In this document: in pieces, positions 35,726 to 45,814 of the stretch
Numbering within the stretch: position 1 is the stretch's first letter
Layout: each line of letters opens with the position of its first letter
Origin: Thiobacillus sp.
Lineage (GTDB): Bacteria > Pseudomonadota > Gammaproteobacteria > Burkholderiales > Thiobacillaceae
Length of the DNA: 47,227 bases
Direction of reading: 5' to 3'
Assembly (NCBI GenBank): GCA_011391285.1
Contig: JAABQU010000044.1
Coordinates: 1 to 47,227 of the forward strand
The notes under the pieces: model-generated
What the model was told of the DNA's origin: nothing
Database searches by the model: none
Seen by the model: the letters and a program-made list of their open reading frames with translations, nothing else
Position numbers and translations under genes: made by a program

Positions 35726-35913
35726 ATTAGAATTGAAAACCAAGGTCTACTGTTGAACGGGTCACTCGCATCAATGCCAGGCTGCGGTTTCGCTGACCCC
35801 TCACCTAAACCACCATTTTCTGAATATGTCCCTGTATTGCCTTGACCCATCGCCAGCACCCGAGAGCCATTCGCCAAATTCGGCCGGCTTGACTGGAAAC
35901 CAGGGGAATCCCT
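35726..35913. other. 188-bp stretch without recognised gene before hflX
   Basis: Lower GC than the flanks, with no start-to-stop gene that looks real. The minus strand is open over most of it (81 codons, 35683-35928, overlapping both flanking genes) but the product has no known motif. This is the position where hfq would normally lie between der and hflX. It may be a degraded insertion or the scar of a rearrangement. Confidence 0.45.
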
Positions 35914-37113
35914 TTGTTTGAGCGGCACGCCGGCGGCGAGCGCGTCATCCTGGTGGCGGTCGATTTTGGCGATCCGGATTTTGCCGAGAGCGTGGCCGAG
36001 TTGAGATTGCTGGCGTCAGGCGCCGGGCTCGACGTCCTCGGCGAGGTGCTGGGCAAGCGCAGCCGCCCGGATGCTGCGCTGTTCGTGGGGAGCGGCAAGG
36101 CCGACGAGATTGCGGCGCTGGTCGGCGCCACCGAAGCGGATGTGGTGATTTTCAACCACGAGTTGTCGCCGGCGCAGGAACGCAACCTGGAGCGGCGCCT
36201 GCACTGCCGGGTGATCGACCGCACCAGCCTGATTCTGGACATCTTCGCCCGCCGTGCTCAAAGCGCCGAGGGCAAGCTGCAGGTCGAACTGGCCCAGTTG
36301 CAGCATCTGTCGACCCGCCTGGTGCGCGGCTGGACCCACCTTGAACGCCAGCGCGGCGGCGTCGGCATGCGTGGCCCGGGCGAAAAGCAACTGGAAACCG
36401 ACCGCCGCCTGATCGGCGTGCGGGTCAAGGCGCTGCGCGAGCGGCTTGCCAAACTGGGCAAGCAGCGCCGCACCCAGCGCCGCTCGCGGGCGCGCCAGCA
36501 GGTGATGTCGGTGGCGCTGGTGGGCTACACCAACGCCGGCAAGTCCACCCTGTTCAATGCGCTGACGCGTGCCGGCGCCTACGCCGCCGACCAGCTGTTC
36601 GCCACGCTCGACACCACCACGCGCAAGATCTACCTGCCGCGCCTGGCTGAAACAGCCGGCGGCGAGCCGGCGAGCGGCGAAGTGGTGCTGTCCGATACCG
36701 TCGGCTTCATTACCCGCCTGCCGCACGACCTGGTGGCTGCCTTCCGCGCCACCCTGGAAGCCACGGCCGAAGCCGATCTGCTGCTGCACGTGATCGATTC
36801 GTCCAGCCCCGGGCGTGAGCGCCAGATCGAGGCGGTCGAAAAGGTGCTGGGGGAAATCGGCGCGCATGCCGTGCCGCAGCTCAGGGTCTACAACAAGCTT
36901 GATTTGACGGGCGTTGCGCCGGGAGTGGGGCGCGACGAGTATGGTAAACTTCAAAGCGTGTATGTCTCCGCGCAAACGGGCGCGGGGCTTGAACTTCTAC
37001 GCGAGGCGCTGTCAGAAATCCTGCGCGCCCGCCGTGTTCAGGCTGAATGCGACCAGGCCAGAGCCGGCGCACCCGACGACACCTCTCTCCAACCTACTGT
37101 TTTCTCCACATAA
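35914..37113 (+). CDS. hflX: Ribosome-rescue GTPase HflX
   Basis: A 399-residue HflX, which binds the 50S subunit and splits stalled or heat-damaged ribosomes. The N-terminal domain (about 1-170, VGSGKADEIAALV) precedes the Gly-rich RGGVGMRGPGEKQLETDRR linker and the GTPase domain with P-loop GYTNAGKSTLFNAL and DTVGFI. The start is TTG 35914, giving the family N-terminus MFERHAGGERVILV and preceded by AGGGG eight bases upstream. It lies 4 bases before hflK. The C-terminus is short. Confidence 0.95.
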   Translation: MFERHAGGERVILVAVDFGDPDFAESVAELRLLASGAGLDVLGEVLGKRSRPDAALFVGSGKADEIAALVGATEADVVIFNHELSPAQERNLERRLHCRVIDRTSLILDIFARRAQSAEGKLQVELAQLQHLSTRLVRGWTHLERQRGGVGMRGPGEKQLETDRRLIGVRVKALRERLAKLGKQRRTQRRSRARQQVMSVALVGYTNAGKSTLFNALTRAGAYAADQLFATLDTTTRKIYLPRLAETAGGEPASGEVVLSDTVGFITRLPHDLVAAFRATLEATAEADLLLHVIDSSSPGRERQIEAVEKVLGEIGAHAVPQLRVYNKLDLTGVAPGVGRDEYGKLQSVYVSAQTGAGLELLREALSEILRARRVQAECDQARAGAPDDTSLQPTVFST

Positions 37114-37117
37114 CGCT

Positions 37118-38317
37118 ATGGCATGGAACGACCCGCAATGGGGCAACAAAGGCAACCGCAACCCAAACGGCGGACCGCCTGACCTGGACGAAGTCTGGCG
37201 GCGCGTCAATCAACGCCTCAACGGGTTGTTCGGCAAAAAGGACACCGGTGGCGGCAGCGGCGGCGGTGACGGTTTTTCCCCCGAGGGTTTTCCCGGTGGC
37301 GCCAATCTGGTCGGCCTGCTGATCGGTGCGCTGGTGCTGGTGTGGGTGGCAAGCGGCTTCTACATTGTCGATACCGGTCAACGCGGCATGGTGCTGCGCT
37401 TTGGCCAGTACGTCGAAACCACTGAGCCCGGGCCGCGCTGGCATCTGCCGTGGCCGATCGAGTCGCGCGAAATCGTCAACGTCGATCAGGTGCGAACCGT
37501 TGAAATCGGCTACCGCAACAACGTCAAGAGCAAGGTGCTGAAAGAGTCACTGATGCTGACCGACGACGAGAACATCATCGACCTGCAGTTTGCCGTGCAG
37601 TACATCCTGAAGGATCCGGTCGAGTTCCTGTTCGTCAACCGTTCACCCGAAGACAGTGCGCTGCAGATCGCCGAAACCGCGATGCGCGAAATCGTCGGCA
37701 AGAGCAAGATGGACTTCGTGCTGTACGAGGGTCGCGCCGAAATTGCTGCGCGAGCCAAGCAGTTGATGCAGGACATCCATGATCGCCACAAGACCGGCAT
37801 CAGCATCAGCCAGGTGACCTTGCAGAACATCCAGCCGCCCGAGCAGGTGCAGGCTGCATTCGACGACGCGGTGAAGGCGGGCCAGGACCGCGAGCGCCTG
37901 AAGAACGAGGCCGAGGCCTACTCCAACGACGTAGTGCCGCGTGCCCGCGGTTTGGCCTCGCGTCTGAAGGAAGAGGCCGAAGGCTACAAGCAGTCGGTGA
38001 TTGCCAATGCCGAGGGCGAGGCCAGCCGCTTCTCGCAGATTTTTGCCGAATATCAAAAGGCGCCGCAGGTCACGCGCCAGCGTATCTATCTCGACACCAT
38101 GCAGACCGTGATGAACAACACCAGCAAAATTTTGGTGGACCAGAAGGGCGGCAACAGCCTCTTGTATCTGCCGCTCGACAAACTGCAGCAGATCGTTGCC
38201 CAGCCCTACAGCGGCGCGCCGGATGTCCTGGCGCAGCCCGCCACGACGGCGGCTTCGCCGGTGGATACGCGCTCGCGTGATGCCTTGCGCAACCGCGATC
38301 GGGAGGCACGGCCATGA
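37118..38317 (+). CDS. hflK: HflK, FtsH-associated SPFH protein
   Basis: A 399-residue membrane protein that with HflC forms a large periplasmic cage around the FtsH protease. After an Asn/Gly-rich cytoplasmic N-terminus (MAWNDPQWGNKGNRN) comes one membrane helix (about residues 65-85, LVGLLIGALVLVWVASGFYIV) and a prohibitin/band-7 domain (VDTGQRGMVLRFG). The long helical region from about 250 to 330 is the coiled coil. ATG 37118 is chosen because the longer frame overlaps hflX. Its stop overlaps hflC (ATGA). Confidence 0.97.
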   Translation: MAWNDPQWGNKGNRNPNGGPPDLDEVWRRVNQRLNGLFGKKDTGGGSGGGDGFSPEGFPGGANLVGLLIGALVLVWVASGFYIVDTGQRGMVLRFGQYVETTEPGPRWHLPWPIESREIVNVDQVRTVEIGYRNNVKSKVLKESLMLTDDENIIDLQFAVQYILKDPVEFLFVNRSPEDSALQIAETAMREIVGKSKMDFVLYEGRAEIAARAKQLMQDIHDRHKTGISISQVTLQNIQPPEQVQAAFDDAVKAGQDRERLKNEAEAYSNDVVPRARGLASRLKEEAEGYKQSVIANAEGEASRFSQIFAEYQKAPQVTRQRIYLDTMQTVMNNTSKILVDQKGGNSLLYLPLDKLQQIVAQPYSGAPDVLAQPATTAASPVDTRSRDALRNRDREARP

Positions 38318-39192
38318 ACAAGCTCGGAGTGTTGCTGATTGGGCTGCTGGTGGTGCTGGTGGCGCTGAGCGCCAGCGTGTTCACGGTTGACCAGCGGCAG
38401 AACGCCCTGGTGTTCCAGTTGGGCGAAGTGGTGTCGGTGAAGACCAAGCCGGGCCTGTATTTCAAGCTGCCGCTGGTACAGAACGTGCGCTATTTCGATA
38501 CGCGCATCCTGACGCTGGATTCGGCCGACCCCGAGCGTTTCATCACCTCGGAAAAGAAGAACGTGCTGGTCGATTCCTTCATCAAGTGGCGTGTTATCGA
38601 TGCGCGACAGTTTTACGTGTCGGTCGGCGGCGACGAGACGCGGGCGCAGATCCGCCTCAACCAGACGGTCAACGACGGCCTGCGCGCTGAATTCGGCAAG
38701 CGCACCATCAACGAGGTGGTGTCGGGGCGGCGCGAGGAAATCATGAGCATCATCCGCGCCAAGGCCGATACCGACGCGCGCAAGATCGGCGTGCAGGTGG
38801 TGGATGTGCGGATCAAACGGGTCGATCTGCCGGAGACCGTGTCGGAAAACGTATACCGCCGGATGGAAGCCGAACGCAAGCAGGTGGCCAACGAACTGCG
38901 TTCGACCGGCGCGGCCGAAGCTGAAAAGATCAAGGCCGACGCCGACAAGCAGAAGGACGTGATTGTCGCCGAAGCCTACCGCGACGCGCAGCGCGTCAAG
39001 GGTGAGGGCGACGCCAAGGCCTCGGCGGTATACGCCGGCGCCTACGGCAAGAACGCCGAGTTTTATGCGTTCTACCGTTCGATGCAGGCCTACCGTGAAA
39101 GCTTCAAGAGCAAGAGCGACGTGATGGTGCTCGACCCCAGTTCAGACTTCTTCAAGTACATGAAGAACCCGCGTGCTGCCGGTGGTCAATGA
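38314..39192 (+). CDS. hflC: HflC, FtsH-associated SPFH protein
   Basis: A 292-residue partner of HflK. One N-terminal membrane helix (GVLLIGLLVVLVALSASVF) is followed by a band-7 domain (VDQRQNALVFQLGEVV) and a coiled-coil arm rich in Ala, Glu and Lys (about 175-240). It starts with ATG in the hflK stop (ATGA) and ends overlapping the DUF2065 gene in the same way. Confidence 0.97.
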   Translation: MNKLGVLLIGLLVVLVALSASVFTVDQRQNALVFQLGEVVSVKTKPGLYFKLPLVQNVRYFDTRILTLDSADPERFITSEKKNVLVDSFIKWRVIDARQFYVSVGGDETRAQIRLNQTVNDGLRAEFGKRTINEVVSGRREEIMSIIRAKADTDARKIGVQVVDVRIKRVDLPETVSENVYRRMEAERKQVANELRSTGAAEAEKIKADADKQKDVIVAEAYRDAQRVKGEGDAKASAVYAGAYGKNAEFYAFYRSMQAYRESFKSKSDVMVLDPSSDFFKYMKNPRAAGGQ

Positions 39193-39377
39193 CCGGATCT
39201 GACTGGCTTGCGGCAATCGGACTGTTGCTGGTGATTGAGGGTATCCTGCCGTTTGCCGCGCCTGCCGTATGGCGGGACGGCTTCCGCCGGATGCTGGAAC
39301 TCAGCGACGGTCAATTGCGTTTCATAGGCGCTGCCTCGATGTTGGGTGGCGTTTTTTTGTTGCTGATGCTGAACTGA
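39189..39377 (+). CDS. DUF2065 small membrane protein
   Basis: A 62-residue protein with two hydrophobic segments (LAAIGLLLVIEGILPFAAPA and FIGAASMLGGVFLLLML), typical of the DUF2065 family that accompanies hflC across proteobacteria. Its function is unknown; the fixed position after hflC suggests a link with HflKC-FtsH. ATG overlaps the hflC stop and the stop lies 1 base before hisZ. Confidence 0.9.
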   Translation: MTGSDWLAAIGLLLVIEGILPFAAPAVWRDGFRRMLELSDGQLRFIGAASMLGGVFLLLMLN

Positions 39378-39378
39378 A

Positions 39379-41657
<2,279 letters not shown>

Positions 41658-41682
41658 TGGCTACAATCAGCATTACAAAAAC

Positions 41683-41709
41683 AAAAAGCCGACACGAGGT
41701 CGGCTTTTT
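41683..41709 (+). terminator. purA: Terminator of purA, bidirectional with the tRNA gene
   Basis: AAAAAGCCGAC (41683-41693) pairs with GTCGGCTTTTT around loop ACGAG. A-run and T-run on opposite sides let it stop purA on the plus strand and the tRNA on the minus strand. Confidence 0.92.
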
Positions 41710-41718
41710 GCTTACATC

Positions 41719-41803
41719 TGGTGCCCAGAAGAGGACTCGAACCTCCACACCTTGCGGCACACGGACCTGAACCGTGCGCGTCTACCAATTCCGCCATCTG
41801 GGC
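41719..41803 (-). tRNA. tRNA-Leu(CAG)
   Basis: An 85-base tRNA on the minus strand. The acceptor stem GCCCAGA pairs with TCTGGGC, and the 3' CCA is encoded. The anticodon loop TTCAGGT lies between CACGG and CCGTG, giving CAG, which reads CUG, the main leucine codon in GC-rich genomes. A long variable arm (TGCCGCAAGGTGT) marks a class II tRNA such as leucine. Confidence 0.97.
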
Positions 41804-41837
41804 AATAAGGCGCGCATTTTAAAGAGCAGAGAATAAA

Positions 41838-44138
41838 TTGTCAACGAAGAAAACCCGCAGTCGCGCAAGTAAACACCAAATCCCGGCGATCCGCCTGGCC
41901 GACCCCTTCTACGAGCGCGAAATCGAGCGCTACGAGTCGCCGCTGCCGAGCCGCGAATACATCCTGCAACTATTGACCGAGGCTGGTTGCCCGGTTGAGG
42001 CCGACGCATTCGCCGAGCAGTTGCACATCACCGAAGCCGAGCGCGACCTGTTCCAGCGCCGCCTCGGTGCGATGCAACGCGACGGCCAGTTGATGCTGAA
42101 CCGCAAGCGCCAACTGTGCCTGCCGGACAAACTGGACCTGATAAAGGGCCGCGTCGAAGGCCACCCGGACGGCTTCGGCTTCGTGGTGCCGGAAGAGGGC
42201 GGCGACGATCTCTATCTGTCACCCAAGGAAATGCACCGCGTGCTGCATGGCGACAAGGTGCTGGTGCGCGTGGCCGGCTTCGACCGGCGCGGCCGGCGCG
42301 AGGCGAAGATCGTCGAGGTGCTGGAGCACGTCAACAAGTATGTCGTCGGCCGCTACTACCTGGAGGGTGGAGTCGGCTTCCTGATCCCGGAAAACCGCCG
42401 CATCAACCAGGACATTCTCGTCCCGGCCGAGAACGCAGGCGCGGCGAAGTCCGGCCAGGTGGTGACGGTAGAGATCGTGTCCCAGCCCGGTGCGCACAAC
42501 GAAGCGGTCGGTCGCGTCAGCGAGATTCTCGGCAGCTTCACCGGGCCCGGCATGGAAATCGAGATTGCGCTGAGGAAGCACGACCTGCCCTATGTGTTCC
42601 CGCCCGACGTCGAGGCGCAGGCGTCCAAGCTGCCGAGCAAGGTGCTGAAGAAGGACATGACCGGGCGCGAGGACATCCGTCATCTGCCGCTCGTCACCAT
42701 CGACGGCGAAACCGCGCGTGATTTCGACGACGCCGTGTATTGCGAACCGCTCGGCCGCAGCGGCTTCCGCCTGGTGGTGGCGATCGCCGACGTCAGCCAT
42801 TACGTGCAACCCCGCGATGCCCTCGACACCGAAGGCTTCAACCGCGGCAACTCGGTGTACTTCCCGCGCCGCGTCATCCCGATGCTGCCCGAGGCCCTGT
42901 CCAACGGTTTGTGCTCGCTCAATCCGGAAGTCGATCGCCTGTCCATGGTGTGCGACATGCAGATCAGCAGCACCGGCAGCATCAAGGAATACCGCTTCTA
43001 TCCTGCCGTCATCTTTTCGCACGCGCGTCTCACCTACGACCAGGTGTGGGACTGGCTCTCCGGCGGCGCCAAGCCGGAGAACAAGCACGCCGAACTGATG
43101 CCGCATCTGCAGGCGCTCGACAAGCTGTTCCGCGTCATGCTGAAGGCGCGTGCCAAGCGCGGCGCCATCGATTTCGGCTCGACCGAAACGCAGATCATTT
43201 TCGACGACCAGGGGAAGATCAGGGAAATCGTGCCGGTGATCCGCAACGACGCGCACCGCATCATCGAGGAATGCATGCTGGCGGCGAACGTCTGTGCGTC
43301 GGATTACCTGCACGAGAACAAGCAGCCCGCGCTGTTCCGCGTCCATGAAGGACCGACGCCGGAGAAGCTCGCCGCGCTGCGCGGCTTCCTGGCCGAATTC
43401 GGTCTTGATCTCGGCGGCGGCGACAAGCCGCATGCCAAGGATTACGCCGCGCTGCTGGAGAAAATCAAGGATCGCCCCGACCATGGCCTCTTGCAGACCG
43501 TGATGCTGCGCTCGCTCCGGCAGGCGGTCTACAGCCCGGACAACAAGGGCCACTTCGGTCTGGCGTACGAGGCCTACACCCACTTCACCTCGCCGATCCG
43601 CCGCTATCCCGACCTTATGGTGCACCGCGGCATCAAGGCGGTGCTGAGCGGCGAGAAACTGCCTGCCAAGGGGCTGACGGAAATCGGTGTCCATTGCTCG
43701 CTGACCGAGCGCCGCGCCGACGACGCGACCCGTGACGTCGATGCCTGGCTGAAGACCTACTTCATGCAGGACCGCATCGGCGACGAGTACAACGGCACCG
43801 TGAGCGCGGTGACCAGCTTCGGCATGTTCGTCGCGATCGACGACATCTTCATCGAGGGACTGGTCCACGTGTCCGAACTCGGCCAGGATTACTTCCACTT
43901 CGACCAGGCCAAGCACATGATGCTCGGCGAGCGCACCGGCAAGCGTTATCGCCTGGGCGACCGCGTGCGCATCAAGGTGCTGCGTGCCGATATCGAGACC
44001 AGCAAGATCGACTTCAGCCTGGCCGAACAGGAAAACTCCGCGCTCGACATGCAGCGCGCGTTCGAGCAATCGGCGCAGAAGAAGACAGCGTCCAAATCCA
44101 GGTCGGCGAAACCTAAAGCCGGTAGCAAGAAGCAATGA
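41838..44138 (+). CDS. rnr: Ribonuclease R
   Basis: A 766-residue 3'-5' exoribonuclease able to degrade structured RNA. It opens with an N-terminal helix-turn-helix region (SREYILQLLTEAGCPVEADAF), followed by cold-shock domains (KGRVEGHPDGFGFV), the RNB catalytic domain with D-rich IDGETARDFDDAVY, an S1 domain (about 640-715, YNGTVSAVTSFGMFVAID) and a basic tail. The start is TTG 41838, since no ATG fits; GAGCAGAG upstream is a weak ribosome site. It overlaps rlmB (ATGA), as in many proteobacteria. Confidence 0.96.
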   Translation: MSTKKTRSRASKHQIPAIRLADPFYEREIERYESPLPSREYILQLLTEAGCPVEADAFAEQLHITEAERDLFQRRLGAMQRDGQLMLNRKRQLCLPDKLDLIKGRVEGHPDGFGFVVPEEGGDDLYLSPKEMHRVLHGDKVLVRVAGFDRRGRREAKIVEVLEHVNKYVVGRYYLEGGVGFLIPENRRINQDILVPAENAGAAKSGQVVTVEIVSQPGAHNEAVGRVSEILGSFTGPGMEIEIALRKHDLPYVFPPDVEAQASKLPSKVLKKDMTGREDIRHLPLVTIDGETARDFDDAVYCEPLGRSGFRLVVAIADVSHYVQPRDALDTEGFNRGNSVYFPRRVIPMLPEALSNGLCSLNPEVDRLSMVCDMQISSTGSIKEYRFYPAVIFSHARLTYDQVWDWLSGGAKPENKHAELMPHLQALDKLFRVMLKARAKRGAIDFGSTETQIIFDDQGKIREIVPVIRNDAHRIIEECMLAANVCASDYLHENKQPALFRVHEGPTPEKLAALRGFLAEFGLDLGGGDKPHAKDYAALLEKIKDRPDHGLLQTVMLRSLRQAVYSPDNKGHFGLAYEAYTHFTSPIRRYPDLMVHRGIKAVLSGEKLPAKGLTEIGVHCSLTERRADDATRDVDAWLKTYFMQDRIGDEYNGTVSAVTSFGMFVAIDDIFIEGLVHVSELGQDYFHFDQAKHMMLGERTGKRYRLGDRVRIKVLRADIETSKIDFSLAEQENSALDMQRAFEQSAQKKTASKSRSAKPKAGSKKQ

Positions 44139-44899
44139 GCGAGAAGTCCGTCGACAAGCACGCCGCAGAGAAACTCATCTACGGTTTTCACCCCGTCCTG
44201 GCTCGTTTGCGCCAGGACCCCGCGGGCATCTTCGAAATCTACCTGGACCTGACCCGGCGCGACGCGCGCGCACGCGACCTGGTCCATCAGGCCAAGGACA
44301 ACGGGGTCAAACTCGCGCAAGTCGAGGCCGATCGTTTGACGCGGCTCGTCGGCAAGGCTGCCAAGCATCAGGGCGTGGTCGCACGCGTCAAGCCGGTCGC
44401 GCTCACGCATTCGCTCGACGAGGTGCTGGAAGGCATCAAGGGCCCGCCGCTCCTGGTCATTCTCGACGGCGTCACCGACCCGCACAACCTCGGCGCCATC
44501 ATGCGTTCGGCCGATGCCTTCGGCGTGCACGCCGTCATCGCGCCGAAGGACAACGCCGTCGGCATCAATGCCACCGTGGAAAAGGTCGCCTCAGGCGCGG
44601 CGGAAACCGTGCCCTACATCATGGTCACCAACCTCGCGCGCACCATCGAGGATTTGAAGGAGCACAACATCTGGGTCATCGCCGCCGACATGGACGGCGA
44701 TCAGCCCCTGTCCGGCATCGACGCCAAAACCGGCATCGCCTGGGTGCTTGGCGCCGAAGGCGCGGGCATCCGCCGCCTGGTCAAGCAAAGCTGCGACCAG
44801 GTCGCACGCATCCCCATCGGCGGCACGGTGGAAAGCCTCAACGTCTCGGTGTCGGCGGCGCTGTGTTTGTATGAGACGGTGCGGCAGCGCGGTGGGTGA
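44135..44899 (+). CDS. rlmB: 23S rRNA (G2251-2'-O) methyltransferase RlmB
   Basis: A 254-residue SPOUT methyltransferase that adds 2'-O-methyl to G2251 in the 23S P loop. The N-terminal substrate-binding part starts KLIYGFHPVLARLRQDP, and the knotted SAM-binding part holds VILDGVTDPHNLGAIMRSADAFG, the GAEGAGIRRL loop and IPIGGTVESLNVSVSAAL. ATG 44135 overlaps the rnr stop, so the two are coupled. The following 55 bases hold no clear terminator. Confidence 0.97.
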   Translation: MSEKSVDKHAAEKLIYGFHPVLARLRQDPAGIFEIYLDLTRRDARARDLVHQAKDNGVKLAQVEADRLTRLVGKAAKHQGVVARVKPVALTHSLDEVLEGIKGPPLLVILDGVTDPHNLGAIMRSADAFGVHAVIAPKDNAVGINATVEKVASGAAETVPYIMVTNLARTIEDLKEHNIWVIAADMDGDQPLSGIDAKTGIAWVLGAEGAGIRRLVKQSCDQVARIPIGGTVESLNVSVSAALCLYETVRQRGG

Positions 44900-44954
44900 G
44901 CGATTTTCTCTCGTGCCGTTAGCTGTTTATTGAAGAGACAGTTGGGCGGGTGAC

Positions 44955-45803
44955 TTACGCCAGTTCCTGCAAGCGCAGCAAGCGCGCCGCCTCTTCCTCA
45001 CGCGCGTCATCAATCTCCCGCATCACCCCCTCCAGATCGACCGGCGGCTTGTCGCATTCGAACCGGCCCGTGAGTTCGACCTCGGGATTGAGGTTGCCGT
45101 GTTCGTACAGCGCCCAGATTTCCTCGGCGTATTGCGTGGCCAACAGCGCCGGCGCGAACTGGCCGAAATAGGTTCGCAGGTTGTTCACATCGCGTGCCAG
45201 CATGGCCTGGGCGTGGTTGTTGCCGGCGGCGTCGACCGCCTGTGGCAGGTCGATGATCACCGGACCGTCGGCGCTGACGAGGATGTTGAATTCGGACAGG
45301 TCGCCGTGGACGACACCGGCGCACAGCATGCGCACCACTTCGCCGATCAGGGTGCGGTGATGGGCGAGGGCTTCTTCTTCGGTGAACGACACGTCATTGA
45401 GCCGGGGTGCGGCGTTGCCGTCGGCATCGGCCACCAGTTCCATCAGAAGCACGCCTTCATGGAAGTTGTACGGCGTGGGCACGCGCACGCCGGCGGCGGC
45501 GAGCCGATACAGGGCATCGACTTCGGCGCTTTGCCAGGCGGCTTCCTGCATTTCGCGGCCGTACTTGCTGCCCTTGGCCATCGCGCGCGCCTGGCGGCTG
45601 TTCTTGGTCTTGCGGTTTTCCGTGTAGTCGACGGCCTGGCGGAAGCTGCGCTTGTTGGCTTCCTTGTAGACCTTGGCGCAGCGGATGTCGTCGCCGCAGC
45701 GCACCACGAAGACCATGGCTTCCTTGCCGCTCATGAGCTGGCGCACGACGCCGTCGATCAGGCCGTCTTCGAGCAGGGGTTCGAGGCGCTTGGGGATTTT
45801 CAT
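44955..45803 (-). CDS. RIO-type serine/threonine kinase
   Basis: A 282-residue atypical protein kinase. The ATP-binding loop SGKEAMVFVV (about 25-34) is followed by the catalytic Lys (CAKVYK, K44), the catalytic loop VVHGDLSEFNILV near 165-176 and the metal loop IIDLPQA (about 183-189), all RIO signatures. A charged Glu-rich C-terminus ends EEEAARLLRLQELA. ATG 45803 is chosen since upstream residues in the longer frame are unrelated; it lies 11 bases after the YcaO-like gene stop. Eukaryal and archaeal RIO kinases act in ribosome assembly; the bacterial substrate is not established. Confidence 0.9.
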   Translation of the reverse strand: MKIPKRLEPLLEDGLIDGVVRQLMSGKEAMVFVVRCGDDIRCAKVYKEANKRSFRQAVDYTENRKTKNSRQARAMAKGSKYGREMQEAAWQSAEVDALYRLAAAGVRVPTPYNFHEGVLLMELVADADGNAAPRLNDVSFTEEEALAHHRTLIGEVVRMLCAGVVHGDLSEFNILVSADGPVIIDLPQAVDAAGNNHAQAMLARDVNNLRTYFGQFAPALLATQYAEEIWALYEHGNLNPEVELTGRFECDKPPVDLEGVMREIDDAREEEAARLLRLQELA

Positions 45804-45814
45804 CGGTTGCGGTT

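Noticed and set aside
42219..44135. 638-residue open frame on the minus strand opposite rnr
   Set aside because: Antisense shadow of rnr with no recognisable domain.
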